From assembly GCA_022790755.1 (NCBI GenBank), contig JAAVXR010000070.1, positions 1 to 37,182 on the forward strand: a stretch of 37,182 nucleotides of DNA, in the 5' to 3' direction. A program made the translations under genes and the position numbers. The stretch is from Hespellia sp. GTDB taxonomy: Bacteria; Bacillota; Clostridia; Lachnospirales; Lachnospiraceae. A model generated the notes under the pieces. It was given only the letters and a program-made list of their open reading frames with translations, was not told the DNA's origin and made no database searches. Below are positions 8,701 through 15,985 of this stretch, in pieces (position 1 is the stretch's first letter; every line of letters starts with the position of its first letter).

Positions 8701-9190
8701 TTGTGCAAAACCACTTTTCATGTCCGACTTAAAATCTGCTCTACTCGTTGCAAACCATTTGGTGGAAACAGACGATAAGCAAGCCGCATGGACTTCCGCA
8801 GATTTTAACGGAAAGCGGATTCTTTTGGTCGAAGATAATGAATTAAACCGAGAAATCGCAGAAGAAATCCTGGAAGAAACCGGATTTGTGGTAGAAAGTG
8901 TCCCAGACGGAACTGACGCGGTATCCAAAATGAAAGAAGTAGCAGAAAATTATTATGACGCTATTCTGATGGACGTTCAAATGCCAATCATGGACGGCTA
9001 CGAGGCTACCAGGACCATTCGAAGCCTCCCGCGCTCGGATGTTAGGGAACTGCCAATCATCGCAATGACCGCCAATGCGATGGATGAAGACAAAGAGGCT
9101 GCGTTAAAGAATGGAATGAACGCCCATATCGCAAAACCAGTTGACGTAGACCAGTTTATTGAGATTCTTGGTCAATATCTCGGTGATTGA
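5792..9190 (+). CDS. Membrane hybrid sensor histidine kinase with two receiver domains
   Basis: A 1132-aa protein. Order: TM1 (about 12-28); an extracytoplasmic sensor of about 255 residues resembling a double-Cache domain; TM2 (about 284-305); two PAS-like regions (about 320-450 and 465-590); a coiled linker; HisKA with phospho-accepting His630 in NMSHDIRTPMNA; HATPase with N box near 739-752, DNGIGM near 780 and GTGLGMA near 812. Receiver 1 has VDDD near 871 and phospho-Asp922 in DWQMPETSG. Receiver 2 has VEDN near 1012 and phospho-Asp1061 in DVQMPIMDGY. Expected chemistry is ATP-driven autophosphorylation and intramolecular relay. There is no HPt domain and no partner regulator nearby, so the output is unknown. 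GGAGGA precedes the ATG by 9 nt. The ligand cannot be read from sequence. Confidence 0.93.
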   Translation: MNENKKSLKGIMRILILFAAIIVLFWWYTSQNNDRIKKQNLRYAADSAQQKAKNIEDEFENACNRISTYSYFLGQSLSEPTVQAQALSEMTQNSLFDSFAFTNASGVSLFSDGHSSDSSNTEHFINGMNGETGISVEFQSDHMGETVVNFYTPLYYQGEIIGVLRGLYSAEAHLHDLLSFEYFGESADAYLCLPDGVPIASSSGHIYTENIFDTLTESGMIDSATASNAKKEIPEGEIHAFICSANSNTDNICVVDLSDSEYILVQTFPKSITHSMVANANRTGVILEFLLILLFIIYILLLLANARTEKKVLERENREMGYVIDGVTTLFARFVMVDFEKNTYQYLSGTRPEQEDFAVAGPYKNLVKYLCSYFKEEEDRQKFSELLNRKSLIKAFGTDNPDVRFECHVQKNGKNEWEHMNIICLERKDGQASKVLLIRQNITEVKERELRIQAEISLANRKERQYRIAITSNAICTFDFNLTRDLIDQDIIRIIDDKLISLLDYVGLQAPCRASEWFECQKQLVAEESMKEYCDVVNLQYLKDSFAQGDAEVDVEYWTDDSTGRKICVRQSYIMTWDDATGDIMVMVVTKEITGQVKKQKEQTQALQDALMQAQHANNAKTTFLSNMSHDIRTPMNAIIGFATIATSHIDNKNQVKECLQKVLSSSNHLLSLINDILDMSRIESGKVQINEQECNISELMHNLVNIIQPQIKAKQLELFIDTFNIANEDVIADSLKLNQIFINLLSNAVKYTPAGGIVSFRIMQETTFRHGYGDYTFIVKDNGIGMSPDFVEHIFEPFEREASTTKTGIQGTGLGMAITKNIVEMMQGTITVQSEAGKGSEFVVKLTLKLQDIKKNTAQIKELAGLRSLVVDDDFHTCDSVSKMLKQLGMRADWTTSGRDAAFRAESAHDEGDPYHTYIIDWQMPETSGVETARKIRSVIGGDVPIIILTAYDWTDIEEEAIAAGITAFCAKPLFMSDLKSALLVANHLVETDDKQAAWTSADFNGKRILLVEDNELNREIAEEILEETGFVVESVPDGTDAVSKMKEVAENYYDAILMDVQMPIMDGYEATRTIRSLPRSDVRELPIIAMTANAMDEDKEAALKNGMNAHIAKPVDVDQFIEILGQYLGD

Positions 9191-9210
9191 CCTGAAAATA
9201 TATTCAAAAC

Positions 9211-9262
9211 AAAAGAGACAGGTATTTCCGATAAACTCTTGTAATCGGTATCTGTCTCTTTT
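9211..9262. terminator. Bidirectional intrinsic terminator
   Basis: An A-rich/T-rich stem (AAAAGAGACAG...CTGTCTCTTTT, imperfect inner pairs ending at CCGAT/ATCGG) lies between the convergent kinase and esterase genes. It has T-runs on both strands, so it can stop transcription from either side. Confidence 0.75.
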
Positions 9263-9304
9263 AATATTTCTTTTTTAATTTTTCTCTTTTAATGCTTCGC
9301 TGTC

Positions 9305-10333
9305 TTACATTTTCTTGATGTAATCAGACATTACCTCAATACTGTCCGCTGTCTGTGTCAGGCTTCCCAATCTGTCAAAGAATCCGTGATCCAGTCCCTC
9401 GTAGAATAATTCATCCACTTCCACGCCTGCTGCCTCCAGCTTCTTCGCAAGTTCTACGTTATCCCATCTGAAGTAATCAAACTCAGCTTCAATCAACACC
9501 GTCTTTGGAAATACACTGAAATCCTCTGCATAGATCGGTGAGACATCCGGATCGTTCAGATCATACTGACCGCCCACATAAACCTTCCCCATAACATCGG
9601 AAGAAGCCCTGAAATCATATAAACGGTTGAAAATCACCTCTTTGTGATCCTCGTCGATCTCATATTTGGAATAATCCCATTTACAGAACGAGTGGTCCGC
9701 ATCATTCAAATCATATGCACCATAGATCAGCAATGCCAGTTTGATTCGTCTCTCTTTATCTTTTAAAATCACATTTGCAGCCAGAGTACCGCCAGCGCTG
9801 TCTCCGCTGATTGCAATCTTTTCCTTGTTCACACCAAGCATTGCCGCATTCTCATAAACCCAATCCAGGACGCCCATACAATCCTCAACAGGACCTGGGA
9901 ACAGAGTCTCCGGAGCCAAACGATACTGTACATTAACAACCACTGCCCCCGACTGCTCTGCAAAATAACGACAGTTATTCGCTTTAAACGGGATATCTCC
10001 TCCCGCAAATCCACCGCCATGAATATAGATCAATACTGGTACATCCTTCTGAATATCCTCACGCTTATAAATACAAATTGGAATATAGTGATCTCCGACT
10101 TTGACCAGACGATTGGTTTCCTCAATCGGTACTGTTGTAATATCCTTACCTTGTACTTCCGGCCTTGCCAATCTCTGCCGATAACTTACCGTATCAAATT
10201 CTTCGATCTCAGTTCCCCCACCGGTATAATAATCTTTGATTCCGCTGATTCCCTTTGCAATCTCTCGGTCATAAACAGCTTTCTCGAAGCAATGTGGTCT
10301 GGTTTCTACTAATTTGGGTTTTACAATTCTCAT
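9305..10333 (-). CDS. Alpha/beta-hydrolase esterase/lipase (HSL family)
   Basis: A 342-aa cytosolic carboxylesterase of the hormone-sensitive-lipase type. Oxyanion-hole motif HGGG at 105-108, nucleophile Ser179 in GDSAG (177-181), catalytic Asp in EFDYFRWD and catalytic His in GLDHGFF near the C-terminus. No signal peptide. A longer start at 10345 is open, but its GGAGG would overlap its own start codon. The same GGAGG lies 5 nt before the ATG at 10333, so I use the latter. The gene is monocistronic, with a consensus promoter and an unusually long leader (about 150 nt) carrying repeat units shared with selD and fabH. Substrate unknown; small acyl esters are typical. Confidence 0.88.
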   Translation of the reverse strand: MRIVKPKLVETRPHCFEKAVYDREIAKGISGIKDYYTGGGTEIEEFDTVSYRQRLARPEVQGKDITTVPIEETNRLVKVGDHYIPICIYKREDIQKDVPVLIYIHGGGFAGGDIPFKANNCRYFAEQSGAVVVNVQYRLAPETLFPGPVEDCMGVLDWVYENAAMLGVNKEKIAISGDSAGGTLAANVILKDKERRIKLALLIYGAYDLNDADHSFCKWDYSKYEIDEDHKEVIFNRLYDFRASSDVMGKVYVGGQYDLNDPDVSPIYAEDFSVFPKTVLIEAEFDYFRWDNVELAKKLEAAGVEVDELFYEGLDHGFFDRLGSLTQTADSIEVMSDYIKKM

Positions 10334-10440
10334 CTTTGCCTCCATTCCATGCGCGTTTTCAGCACAAAAAGGTACGAGTGAACGATTTTTTTTTCACCTA
10401 TTCCCCCATTCTGTGCAAAACACAACATCTACATATGTAC
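10334..10440 (-). repeat. Leader repeat of the esterase gene (two degenerate tandem units)
   Basis: Reading on the minus strand, two units each begin ACTCGTAC, pass through TTGTG and a TGCACAGAATGG- or GCGCATGGAATGG-like block, and end in a G-rich ribosome-site-like run. The downstream unit runs into the real start codon and aligns over about 80 nt with the leader of fabH, and over its last ~45 nt with that of selD. Within it a GTGAA...TTCAC stem is visible. Confidence 0.55.
10359..10397 (-). other. Candidate leader ORF (12 codons) before the esterase
   Basis: GTG at 10397-10395 preceded by GGGGG (5-nt spacing) opens a frame VKKKSFTRTFLC and stops with TGA at 10361-10359. It is positionally equivalent to the longer leader ORF before fabH. 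No evidence of translation beyond the ribosome-site-like sequence and the parallel. Confidence 0.3.
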
Positions 10441-10491
10441 GAGTATCAAGGTGGATTGTCGCTTAATGCTGCAATCCCCCTAAATGCGTTA

Positions 10492-10520
10492 ATTATATCA
10501 CATTCAAATTTATATGTCAA
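10492..10520 (-). promoter_or_regulatory. Consensus promoter of the esterase gene
   Basis: Minus strand TTGACA (10515-10520), 17-bp spacer, TATAAT (10492-10497) with an extended TGA just before the -10. This is a perfect vegetative sigma-A promoter and shows the esterase is not simply read through from the upstream hem operon. Confidence 0.85.
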
Positions 10521-10599
10521 TATTGTTGTATTTCTGAAGATATTCACGCACTTTTTTGTGCTCTATTCACAATAAACAATTGATCACTTCTCATGTTTC

Positions 10600-11880
10600 T
10601 TATGCCTGTTTCAAATATTCTTCGAATACACGCAACGTCTCCTGCGTCGTTTCCTCCGTATGTGCATAAGATACAAACATGGCTTCAAACTGTGAAGGTG
10701 CTAGATGAATCCCATGGTCCAACATGAACCGGAAGTACATGGCAAATTCTTTCGTATCGGCCGCCTTTGCCTCCTCATAGTTCGTCACATCCGCAGATGT
10801 AAAATACATACATCCCAGTGAAGCAATATGGTTGAACCGCCAGGGTTTTTCGTATTTTTCTAGTAGTTTCGACATTTCTTCAAATAAATGCCCGGCGTTC
10901 TCATCCATCTGCGTATAAATATCCGGCTCCTCTTTCAGCTTCCGCAGTTGCGTGATTCCAGCGGCCATAGCCACCGGATTGCCACTCAGTGTCCCTGCCT
11001 GATACACACTTCCCACAGGGGCAACCATTTCCATAATCTCTCGTTTTCCGCCATACGCGCCCACCGGCATTCCGCCTCCGATAATCTTTCCGTATGTAAC
11101 CAGATCCGCTTTCACATCAAAAAGTTCCTGCGCGCCACCAAACGCCAGTCGAAATCCGGTGATCACTTCATCAAAAATTAAAACAGCATCGTGCTTATCA
11201 CACAATTCCCGCAATCCTTGCAGGAATCCCTCTTTTGGCAGGACGACTCCCATATTCGCCGCTACCGGTTCCACGATCACCGCCGCAATCTGCTTCGGAT
11301 TCTGCTCGAACAGTGCTTTGACACTTTCCAGATCATTGTAGACTGCAGTCAGAGTATCCTGAGTACATCCCACCGGCACGCCAGCACTATCCGGAATGCC
11401 AGCCGTCATAACACCGGAACCTGCCTTGACGAGCAAAGCATCGGAATGCCCGTGATAACAGCCAGAAAATTTTACAATCTTATCTCTGCCCGTATAGCCG
11501 CGGGCCGCACGGATCGCACTCATCACCGCTTCCGTTCCGGAATTCACCATGCGAACCATTTCCACAGAAGGGATATGCTCACAAATAAATTCGGCCATCT
11601 CCACCTCGATCTCCGTGGCGGCTCCAAAACTCAACCCCTTCTCCGCCTTTCTCACCACAGCTTCCAGCACTTCTGCATGATTGTGTCCCAGTATCATCGG
11701 TCCCCAGGAACCAATGTAATCTATATATTTCCGGCCATCTGCATCATAGATATAAGGTCCATCCGCCTTTTCAATAAACCGTGGCGTCATCCCCACGGAA
11801 CCATACGCTCTCACCGGGCTGTTCACGCCACCTGGAATCACTTTTCTCGCACGTTGAAATAATTCATTCGATTGGTTCAT
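10600..11880 (-). CDS. hemL: Glutamate-1-semialdehyde 2,1-aminomutase
   Basis: PLP enzyme converting glutamate-1-semialdehyde to 5-aminolevulinate, step two of the C5 tetrapyrrole pathway. The 426-aa length is normal. The PLP-binding lysine is Lys265 in TYGKIIGGGMPVGAYGG; the NSGTEAVM motif (113-120) and FDEVITGFR (236-244) are intact. Its ATG shares one base with the hemB stop codon (TAATG overlap), so the two are translationally coupled; GGGAG in the end of hemB is the ribosome site. Last gene of the phd-hemA-hemB-hemL operon. Confidence 0.96.
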   Translation of the reverse strand: MNQSNELFQRARKVIPGGVNSPVRAYGSVGMTPRFIEKADGPYIYDADGRKYIDYIGSWGPMILGHNHAEVLEAVVRKAEKGLSFGAATEIEVEMAEFICEHIPSVEMVRMVNSGTEAVMSAIRAARGYTGRDKIVKFSGCYHGHSDALLVKAGSGVMTAGIPDSAGVPVGCTQDTLTAVYNDLESVKALFEQNPKQIAAVIVEPVAANMGVVLPKEGFLQGLRELCDKHDAVLIFDEVITGFRLAFGGAQELFDVKADLVTYGKIIGGGMPVGAYGGKREIMEMVAPVGSVYQAGTLSGNPVAMAAGITQLRKLKEEPDIYTQMDENAGHLFEEMSKLLEKYEKPWRFNHIASLGCMYFTSADVTNYEEAKAADTKEFAMYFRFMLDHGIHLAPSQFEAMFVSYAHTEETTQETLRVFEEYLKQA

Positions 11881-12863
11881 TATCCGATTCTCCCTTCATC
11901 CATACATTTTGCCAGTTCTTTTGCATAATAAGTCAGATAAATCTGTGCGCCTGCCCGGTAAGTGCTTACCGCCATCTCACACATCACGCGTTCTTCGTCA
12001 ATCCACCCGTTCCGCGCTGCAGCCTTCACCATCGCATACTCACCGCTGACACTGTAAGCTGCCACCGGCACGTTGGTAACGTCCCTCACTTTCGTGATCA
12101 TATCCAGATAAGACAGCGCAGGCTTCACCATAATAATATCCGCTCCTTCCTCCACGTCCAGGAGTGCCTCCTTCACCCCTTCTCGGCTGTTATGCATATC
12201 CATCTGATAACTCTTCCGATCTCCAAACGCCGGCGCAGAATCTGCCGCTTCCCGGAAAGGCCCGTAAAATGCCGAAGCATATTTCACCGCATAGGACATG
12301 ATCGGTATCTCTTTGTATCCATTCTGATCCAACGCTTTGCGAATCGCCAGCACACGGCCATCCATCATATCCGACGGGGCAACCATATCCGCTCCAGCCT
12401 GCACATGCGAAACTGCAGTTTTGGCAAGCAACTTCAAAGTACTGTCATTTTCCACTTCCTGCCCACATAACATCCCGCAATGCCCATGAGATGTGTACTC
12501 GCAGAGACATACGTCCGTGATATAATACAGTTGTGGAAATTCCTTTTTACCGACTTCCAGCGCCCTCTGCACAATTCCATCCGCGGCATACGCTCCGCTG
12601 GCAACCTCATCTTTCACGCCCGGAATACCAAACAACATGACACGTTCCACACCAGCCCTCATCACACGTTCCAATTCATAAGGAAGCCTGTCCAAAGTAT
12701 AGCGAAACTGTCCCGGCATAGAAGGAATCTCATCTTCTTTTCCCGTCCCCTCTTGCACAAACATCGGGTAAATCAGAGAAGCCTTGTCCATTCTTGTCTC
12801 CCGAACCATTTTTCGCAAAGATTCACTTCCCCGGATTCTTCGCGGTCTTTTTATCATTTCCAT
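11880..12863 (-). CDS. hemB: Porphobilinogen synthase (delta-aminolevulinate dehydratase)
   Basis: Condenses two 5-aminolevulinates to porphobilinogen. Both active-site lysines are in their motifs (MSYAVKYASAFYGPF and IIMVKPALSYLD), and the Cys-rich segment CLCEYTSHGHCG marks the zinc-dependent type. An upstream ATG at 12872 is in frame, but AAAGGAG runs directly into it with no spacing. The ATG at 12863 has that site at 9 nt, giving 327 aa. It lies between hemA (35 nt upstream) and hemL (1-nt overlap). No hemC or hemD follows, which is unusual for such clusters. Confidence 0.96.
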   Translation of the reverse strand: MEMIKRPRRIRGSESLRKMVRETRMDKASLIYPMFVQEGTGKEDEIPSMPGQFRYTLDRLPYELERVMRAGVERVMLFGIPGVKDEVASGAYAADGIVQRALEVGKKEFPQLYYITDVCLCEYTSHGHCGMLCGQEVENDSTLKLLAKTAVSHVQAGADMVAPSDMMDGRVLAIRKALDQNGYKEIPIMSYAVKYASAFYGPFREAADSAPAFGDRKSYQMDMHNSREGVKEALLDVEEGADIIMVKPALSYLDMITKVRDVTNVPVAAYSVSGEYAMVKAAARNGWIDEERVMCEMAVSTYRAGAQIYLTYYAKELAKCMDEGRIG

Positions 12864-12898
12864 AAAAACCATCTCCTTTGTACCAATCCCTTCACCAT

Positions 12899-14128
12899 TT
12901 ACTCTTCATACAACTTTTCGAGCCCTTCCACACAGTCCACAAAAGCCTCTTTTTCCAGCGTATCCCGCAGACCAAAGATCAACTTTGTCACTACTTTCCC
13001 CGCCGCCGTGCCGATCGCTTTCTCCAGCTCTTGTTTCTCCTCCGCCTGAAGCGACAGATTACTCATAACTTTATGTAAACGCAGGCTCAAATCCGTTACC
13101 GCGTCCGTTCGAATCTCTTGAATCCTCGGAATCAGATCCCGACCATCCAGCCATACATAAAACTCGTCCATCTCTTCCTGCAAAATACGCTCCGCCTGCT
13201 CCAGAGAATCGCGCATGGATTCATCCGTCCCATCCAATCGAAAATCATCAATCGTGTACAGCTCCGCGTTTGCAAGCTCACCAATTCGAACATCCATATC
13301 TCGCGGCACTGCCAGATCAATAAAAACCACCTTGCCCGTCAATGGAAGAAATTCTACCTGTTCCCTGGTCAATGTAACATTCGGACTCGTTGTGGCGCTG
13401 ACCACCAGATTACATTTCGGCAGAAACCTCAACCGTTCCCCATAATTGATTCGAGAACATCCCTGTGGAATATTGACAATCCCGCTTTTATACTGACGCA
13501 CCGTAACGGTAACATCCGCCCCAGCCCGTTGCAATGAATGTGCCGCAAGCTTTCCCATCTCTCCATTGCCTATCACCATACAGACAGCATTCTCAAACGG
13601 AAAATCCCGTTTTTTAAGCATCGCAATTGCTTGATCCATCGCCGTCTGATCTGCTCGCGAAAATGTCACCTGTGTCTTCACTTTTTTTCCAGCCGTCACT
13701 GCTTTGCGAAACAACACTTCCAGTACATTGTCTGTCGCGTAGCTCTCTCTCGCCAGGGATAACGCGTCCTTGACCTGAGTGATAATCTGATCCTCCGCCA
13801 AAATCATGGATTTCAGCCCGCAGGTCAGGTGAAACAAATGGTCGACTGCCTCCCGTTCTTTCCGCTCCACAAAATACGACTCATACCGGTGACGTTCCAC
13901 CGCTTTGCGTTTACACAGTTCATCTAACAGAGAACCCTCCCAATCTTCTTTTGTACTCGCCCATAATTCCATACGATTGCAGGTAGACAAAATGACACAG
14001 CCATGGATTCCCGGAACCTTTTTCCACGCTTCCATAGCTGCCGTCGCATTTTTCTTTGTAAAGGAAAAAAGAGAACGAATATCCACATTCGCTTTATGAT
14101 AATCAATCCCTATCATACAAATACTCAT
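12899..14128 (-). CDS. hemA: Glutamyl-tRNA reductase
   Basis: NADPH-dependent reduction of glutamyl-tRNA(Glu) to glutamate-1-semialdehyde, the committed C5-pathway step. The catalytic Cys50 lies in ILSTCNRMELW. A Rossmann segment (VMIGNGEMGKLA) and ATTSPNVTLT region follow; the C-terminal dimerisation helix is present but short (409 aa). Its ATG overlaps the stop of the upstream phd gene by four bases (ATGA), and its ribosome site GGAGG lies inside that gene, so hemA translation is coupled to the antitoxin. Transcribed from the promoter at 14501-14529. Confidence 0.95.
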   Translation of the reverse strand: MSICMIGIDYHKANVDIRSLFSFTKKNATAAMEAWKKVPGIHGCVILSTCNRMELWASTKEDWEGSLLDELCKRKAVERHRYESYFVERKEREAVDHLFHLTCGLKSMILAEDQIITQVKDALSLARESYATDNVLEVLFRKAVTAGKKVKTQVTFSRADQTAMDQAIAMLKKRDFPFENAVCMVIGNGEMGKLAAHSLQRAGADVTVTVRQYKSGIVNIPQGCSRINYGERLRFLPKCNLVVSATTSPNVTLTREQVEFLPLTGKVVFIDLAVPRDMDVRIGELANAELYTIDDFRLDGTDESMRDSLEQAERILQEEMDEFYVWLDGRDLIPRIQEIRTDAVTDLSLRLHKVMSNLSLQAEEKQELEKAIGTAAGKVVTKLIFGLRDTLEKEAFVDCVEGLEKLYEE

Positions 14129-14340
14129 TCTTCCATCCTCCCAAACTCTCTTCTGTCCGATTCTACAGCCGCCTGGTCCATCCCATTTGCTCTCACGAGT
14201 TTATCGTATAACTCGCTGCTCATAACGACCAAATCACTATATCCATTTTTCGTAATAAAAATCGGTTCTTGTATTTTATGCGCCATGTCAGATATTTCAC
14301 TCGTATTACGAAGGTCTTTTATCGGCATAATTACCGGCAT
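14125..14340 (-). CDS. Phd/YefM-family antitoxin, orphan
   Basis: A 71-aa protein matching the prevent-host-death fold: MPIKDLRNTSEISDMA, then PIFITKNGYSDLVVMSSELYD, the typical DNA-binding N-terminal domain. Such proteins bind operator DNA and neutralise a RelE/ParE/Doc toxin through the C-terminal tail. Here the C-terminal tail is short (about 20 residues after ELYD) and no toxin gene follows; instead its stop codon overlaps the hemA start. First gene of the hem operon, 8 nt after GGAG. It may act as a stand-alone repressor of this promoter, but that is inference. Confidence 0.85.
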   Translation of the reverse strand: MPVIMPIKDLRNTSEISDMAHKIQEPIFITKNGYSDLVVMSSELYDKLVRANGMDQAAVESDRREFGRMEE

Positions 14341-14408
14341 ACATCCCGCTCCTTTCTTTGATACGCAATTTTAGCTAAGCACGAAACCGGTACACTTGTT
14401 GAATATTC

Positions 14409-14456
14409 AGCCAATCTATTTTCTGGCACAAAAGCATTCCATGAAATAAATTGGCT
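14409..14456 (-). other. Stem-loop in the hem operon leader
   Basis: AGCCAAT (14409-14415) pairs with ATTGGCT (14450-14456), with partial inner pairing (ATTT/AAAT). It lies in the transcribed leader between the promoter and phd, and could be an RNA element or a protein site. Confidence 0.4.
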
Positions 14457-14500
14457 AGATATTCTCTCAGTTTAAAGTTTCTCAATCACCTAATAGCATA

Positions 14501-14529
14501 ATTATAGCATAATTATGTTCGACAAGCAA
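14501..14529 (-). promoter_or_regulatory. Promoter of the phd-hemA-hemB-hemL operon
   Basis: Minus strand TTGCTT (14524-14529), 17-bp spacer, TATAAT (14501-14506) with extended TGC before the -10. The -10 region lies in a direct repeat AGCATAATTAT occurring twice in succession (about 14495-14516), a possible operator. Confidence 0.7.
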
Positions 14530-14556
14530 TCGAATCCTGATAGAAATCCATTAAAA

Positions 14557-15696
14557 TCAATCTGCGTCCTTTTCCTTTTTCATCTCATCGAACAGTTCTT
14601 TCACCATCGGCGCATTTTTGGTTAATTTCTTTATACTCAGATCTTCCGCTTTATTATTTGCCAGACGGAGATTATTTTCCGACGAGAGGAGCGCTTCTTT
14701 TGTCTTTTGCAAGTGGGAAATCGTTTTGTCAATTTCATCAATCGCCGTTTTAAATTTATTGCTGGCAAGCCTGTAATTTCGTGCGAATCCCTCTTTAAAA
14801 GTATTCATATTCTCTTCAAAATGGAGGATGTCGATTTGCTGATGTTTGGCTACTTCCAGTTCCTGACGATATTTCAAGGAATTCAGCGCCGCATTTCGCA
14901 ACAGCGTGATCATCGGAATAAAAAACTGAGGCCGGATCACATACATTTTTTCGTATTTGTAGGAGACATCCACGATGCCATTGTTATACAGCTCATGATC
15001 TATTTCCAGCAAAGAGACCAGCACCGCATATTCACATCCTTTTTCACGCCTGTCCTTATCCAGCTCTTTCAAAAAATCCTCGTTTTTATGTTTGGTCGCC
15101 GTCTCATCCATCTCATTTTTCATCTCAAACATAATGGAGATGAATTCTACCCCTTCCATGGATTCCCGGAAAATAAAATCCCCTTTACTTCCCGTTCGCG
15201 CATCGTTGTCTTTTTCGAAATATGCCGCCGGAAATGCCGCCATTCTCAGCGAATTGAATTGATTCAGACAATGCTGTTCCAGGCTTTCTCCAACCATTTT
15301 TGTAGACTGCCTAGCCTTAAAGTCCTTATAGTACTCGATCTGCTCATCTTTCAACTTGAGCTTGTCCTCAAATTCTTTCTGTAAAGACTGTTCTTTTAAC
15401 TGGCTTTCTGTCTCTTTATTCGACAACCGATTATTTAACGCTGTTATCTCGGCTTCTTTCTCGGAAAGTTCTTTCTCTTTCTTCTGAACAGCTTCGGAAA
15501 GCACCCGGTCGAACTCTGCTTTCTGCTTCATCTGAAGAAGTTCCAGATCTTTTCCTCTTAATTCTTCAAACTCTTTTTCTCTTTGTTTCAGTTCTTTCTC
15601 GAATTCTTTATCTCTGACTTGTTGAACAATCTGCGCGTATCCAGACTCATCGACAACAAAGACTTCCCCGCACTTCGGACATTTTATCTCCTGCAT
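14557..15696 (-). CDS. DUF2130-family coiled-coil protein
   Basis: A 379-aa cytosolic protein of unknown function. It opens with a zinc-ribbon-like CPKC (6-9), has a long charged coiled coil (about residues 25-135, rich in EKE repeats), a globular DUF2130-like core (about 140-270) with FEMKNEMDET and RREKGCEYAVLVSLLE, and a second helical region at the C-terminus. The core has a nuclease-like feel (E-M-K in a strand), but I do not claim catalysis. AAAGGA lies 9 nt before the ATG. It follows DUF3343 by 52 nt on the same strand and may be cotranscribed with the selenium genes or simply adjacent. Confidence 0.8.
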   Translation of the reverse strand: MQEIKCPKCGEVFVVDESGYAQIVQQVRDKEFEKELKQREKEFEELRGKDLELLQMKQKAEFDRVLSEAVQKKEKELSEKEAEITALNNRLSNKETESQLKEQSLQKEFEDKLKLKDEQIEYYKDFKARQSTKMVGESLEQHCLNQFNSLRMAAFPAAYFEKDNDARTGSKGDFIFRESMEGVEFISIMFEMKNEMDETATKHKNEDFLKELDKDRREKGCEYAVLVSLLEIDHELYNNGIVDVSYKYEKMYVIRPQFFIPMITLLRNAALNSLKYRQELEVAKHQQIDILHFEENMNTFKEGFARNYRLASNKFKTAIDEIDKTISHLQKTKEALLSSENNLRLANNKAEDLSIKKLTKNAPMVKELFDEMKKEKDAD

Positions 15697-15748
15697 CAGC
15701 GTCTATCCTTTCTGTTCCATACAATCCCCACCTGTCAAAACACTCTCC

Positions 15749-15985
15749 TCACACCATGCACTCATGTACGGCCTCTTCCTCTATTCCAACTTGTTTCATA
15801 ACCTCTATTATCCGCTGTCTTTCGTCCAACTGCGTACACCATGCCAGACCACATCCCGCAGAAATATCGCGGGGAACCGGAATCAACCGTCCCGGCAACA
15901 ACCGTTCATGGCAAAGCTTTTCCATCGCCATAGCGTCCGTCGTCGTGTGAAATGTAATAATCAGTTTTCGTTCTTTTTTTCTCAT
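15749..15985 (-). CDS. DUF3343 putative selenium/sulfur carrier-like protein
   Basis: A 78-aa protein with an N-terminal strand LIITFHTTTDAMAMEKLC, then RLIPVPRDISAGCGLAWC, the paired-cysteine motif of DUF3343. The family is repeatedly found beside selD and yedF and is thought to handle Se or S; its biochemistry is not established. ATG overlaps the cysteine desulfurase stop (ATGA), so the two are coupled. The C-terminus ends HECMV, adding a further cysteine. Confidence 0.85.
   Translation of the reverse strand: MRKKERKLIITFHTTTDAMAMEKLCHERLLPGRLIPVPRDISAGCGLAWCTQLDERQRIIEVMKQVGIEEEAVHECMV

Noticed and set aside
9211-9262. A riboswitch between the kinase and esterase
   Set aside because: A simple stem with T-runs on both sides between convergent genes is a terminator.
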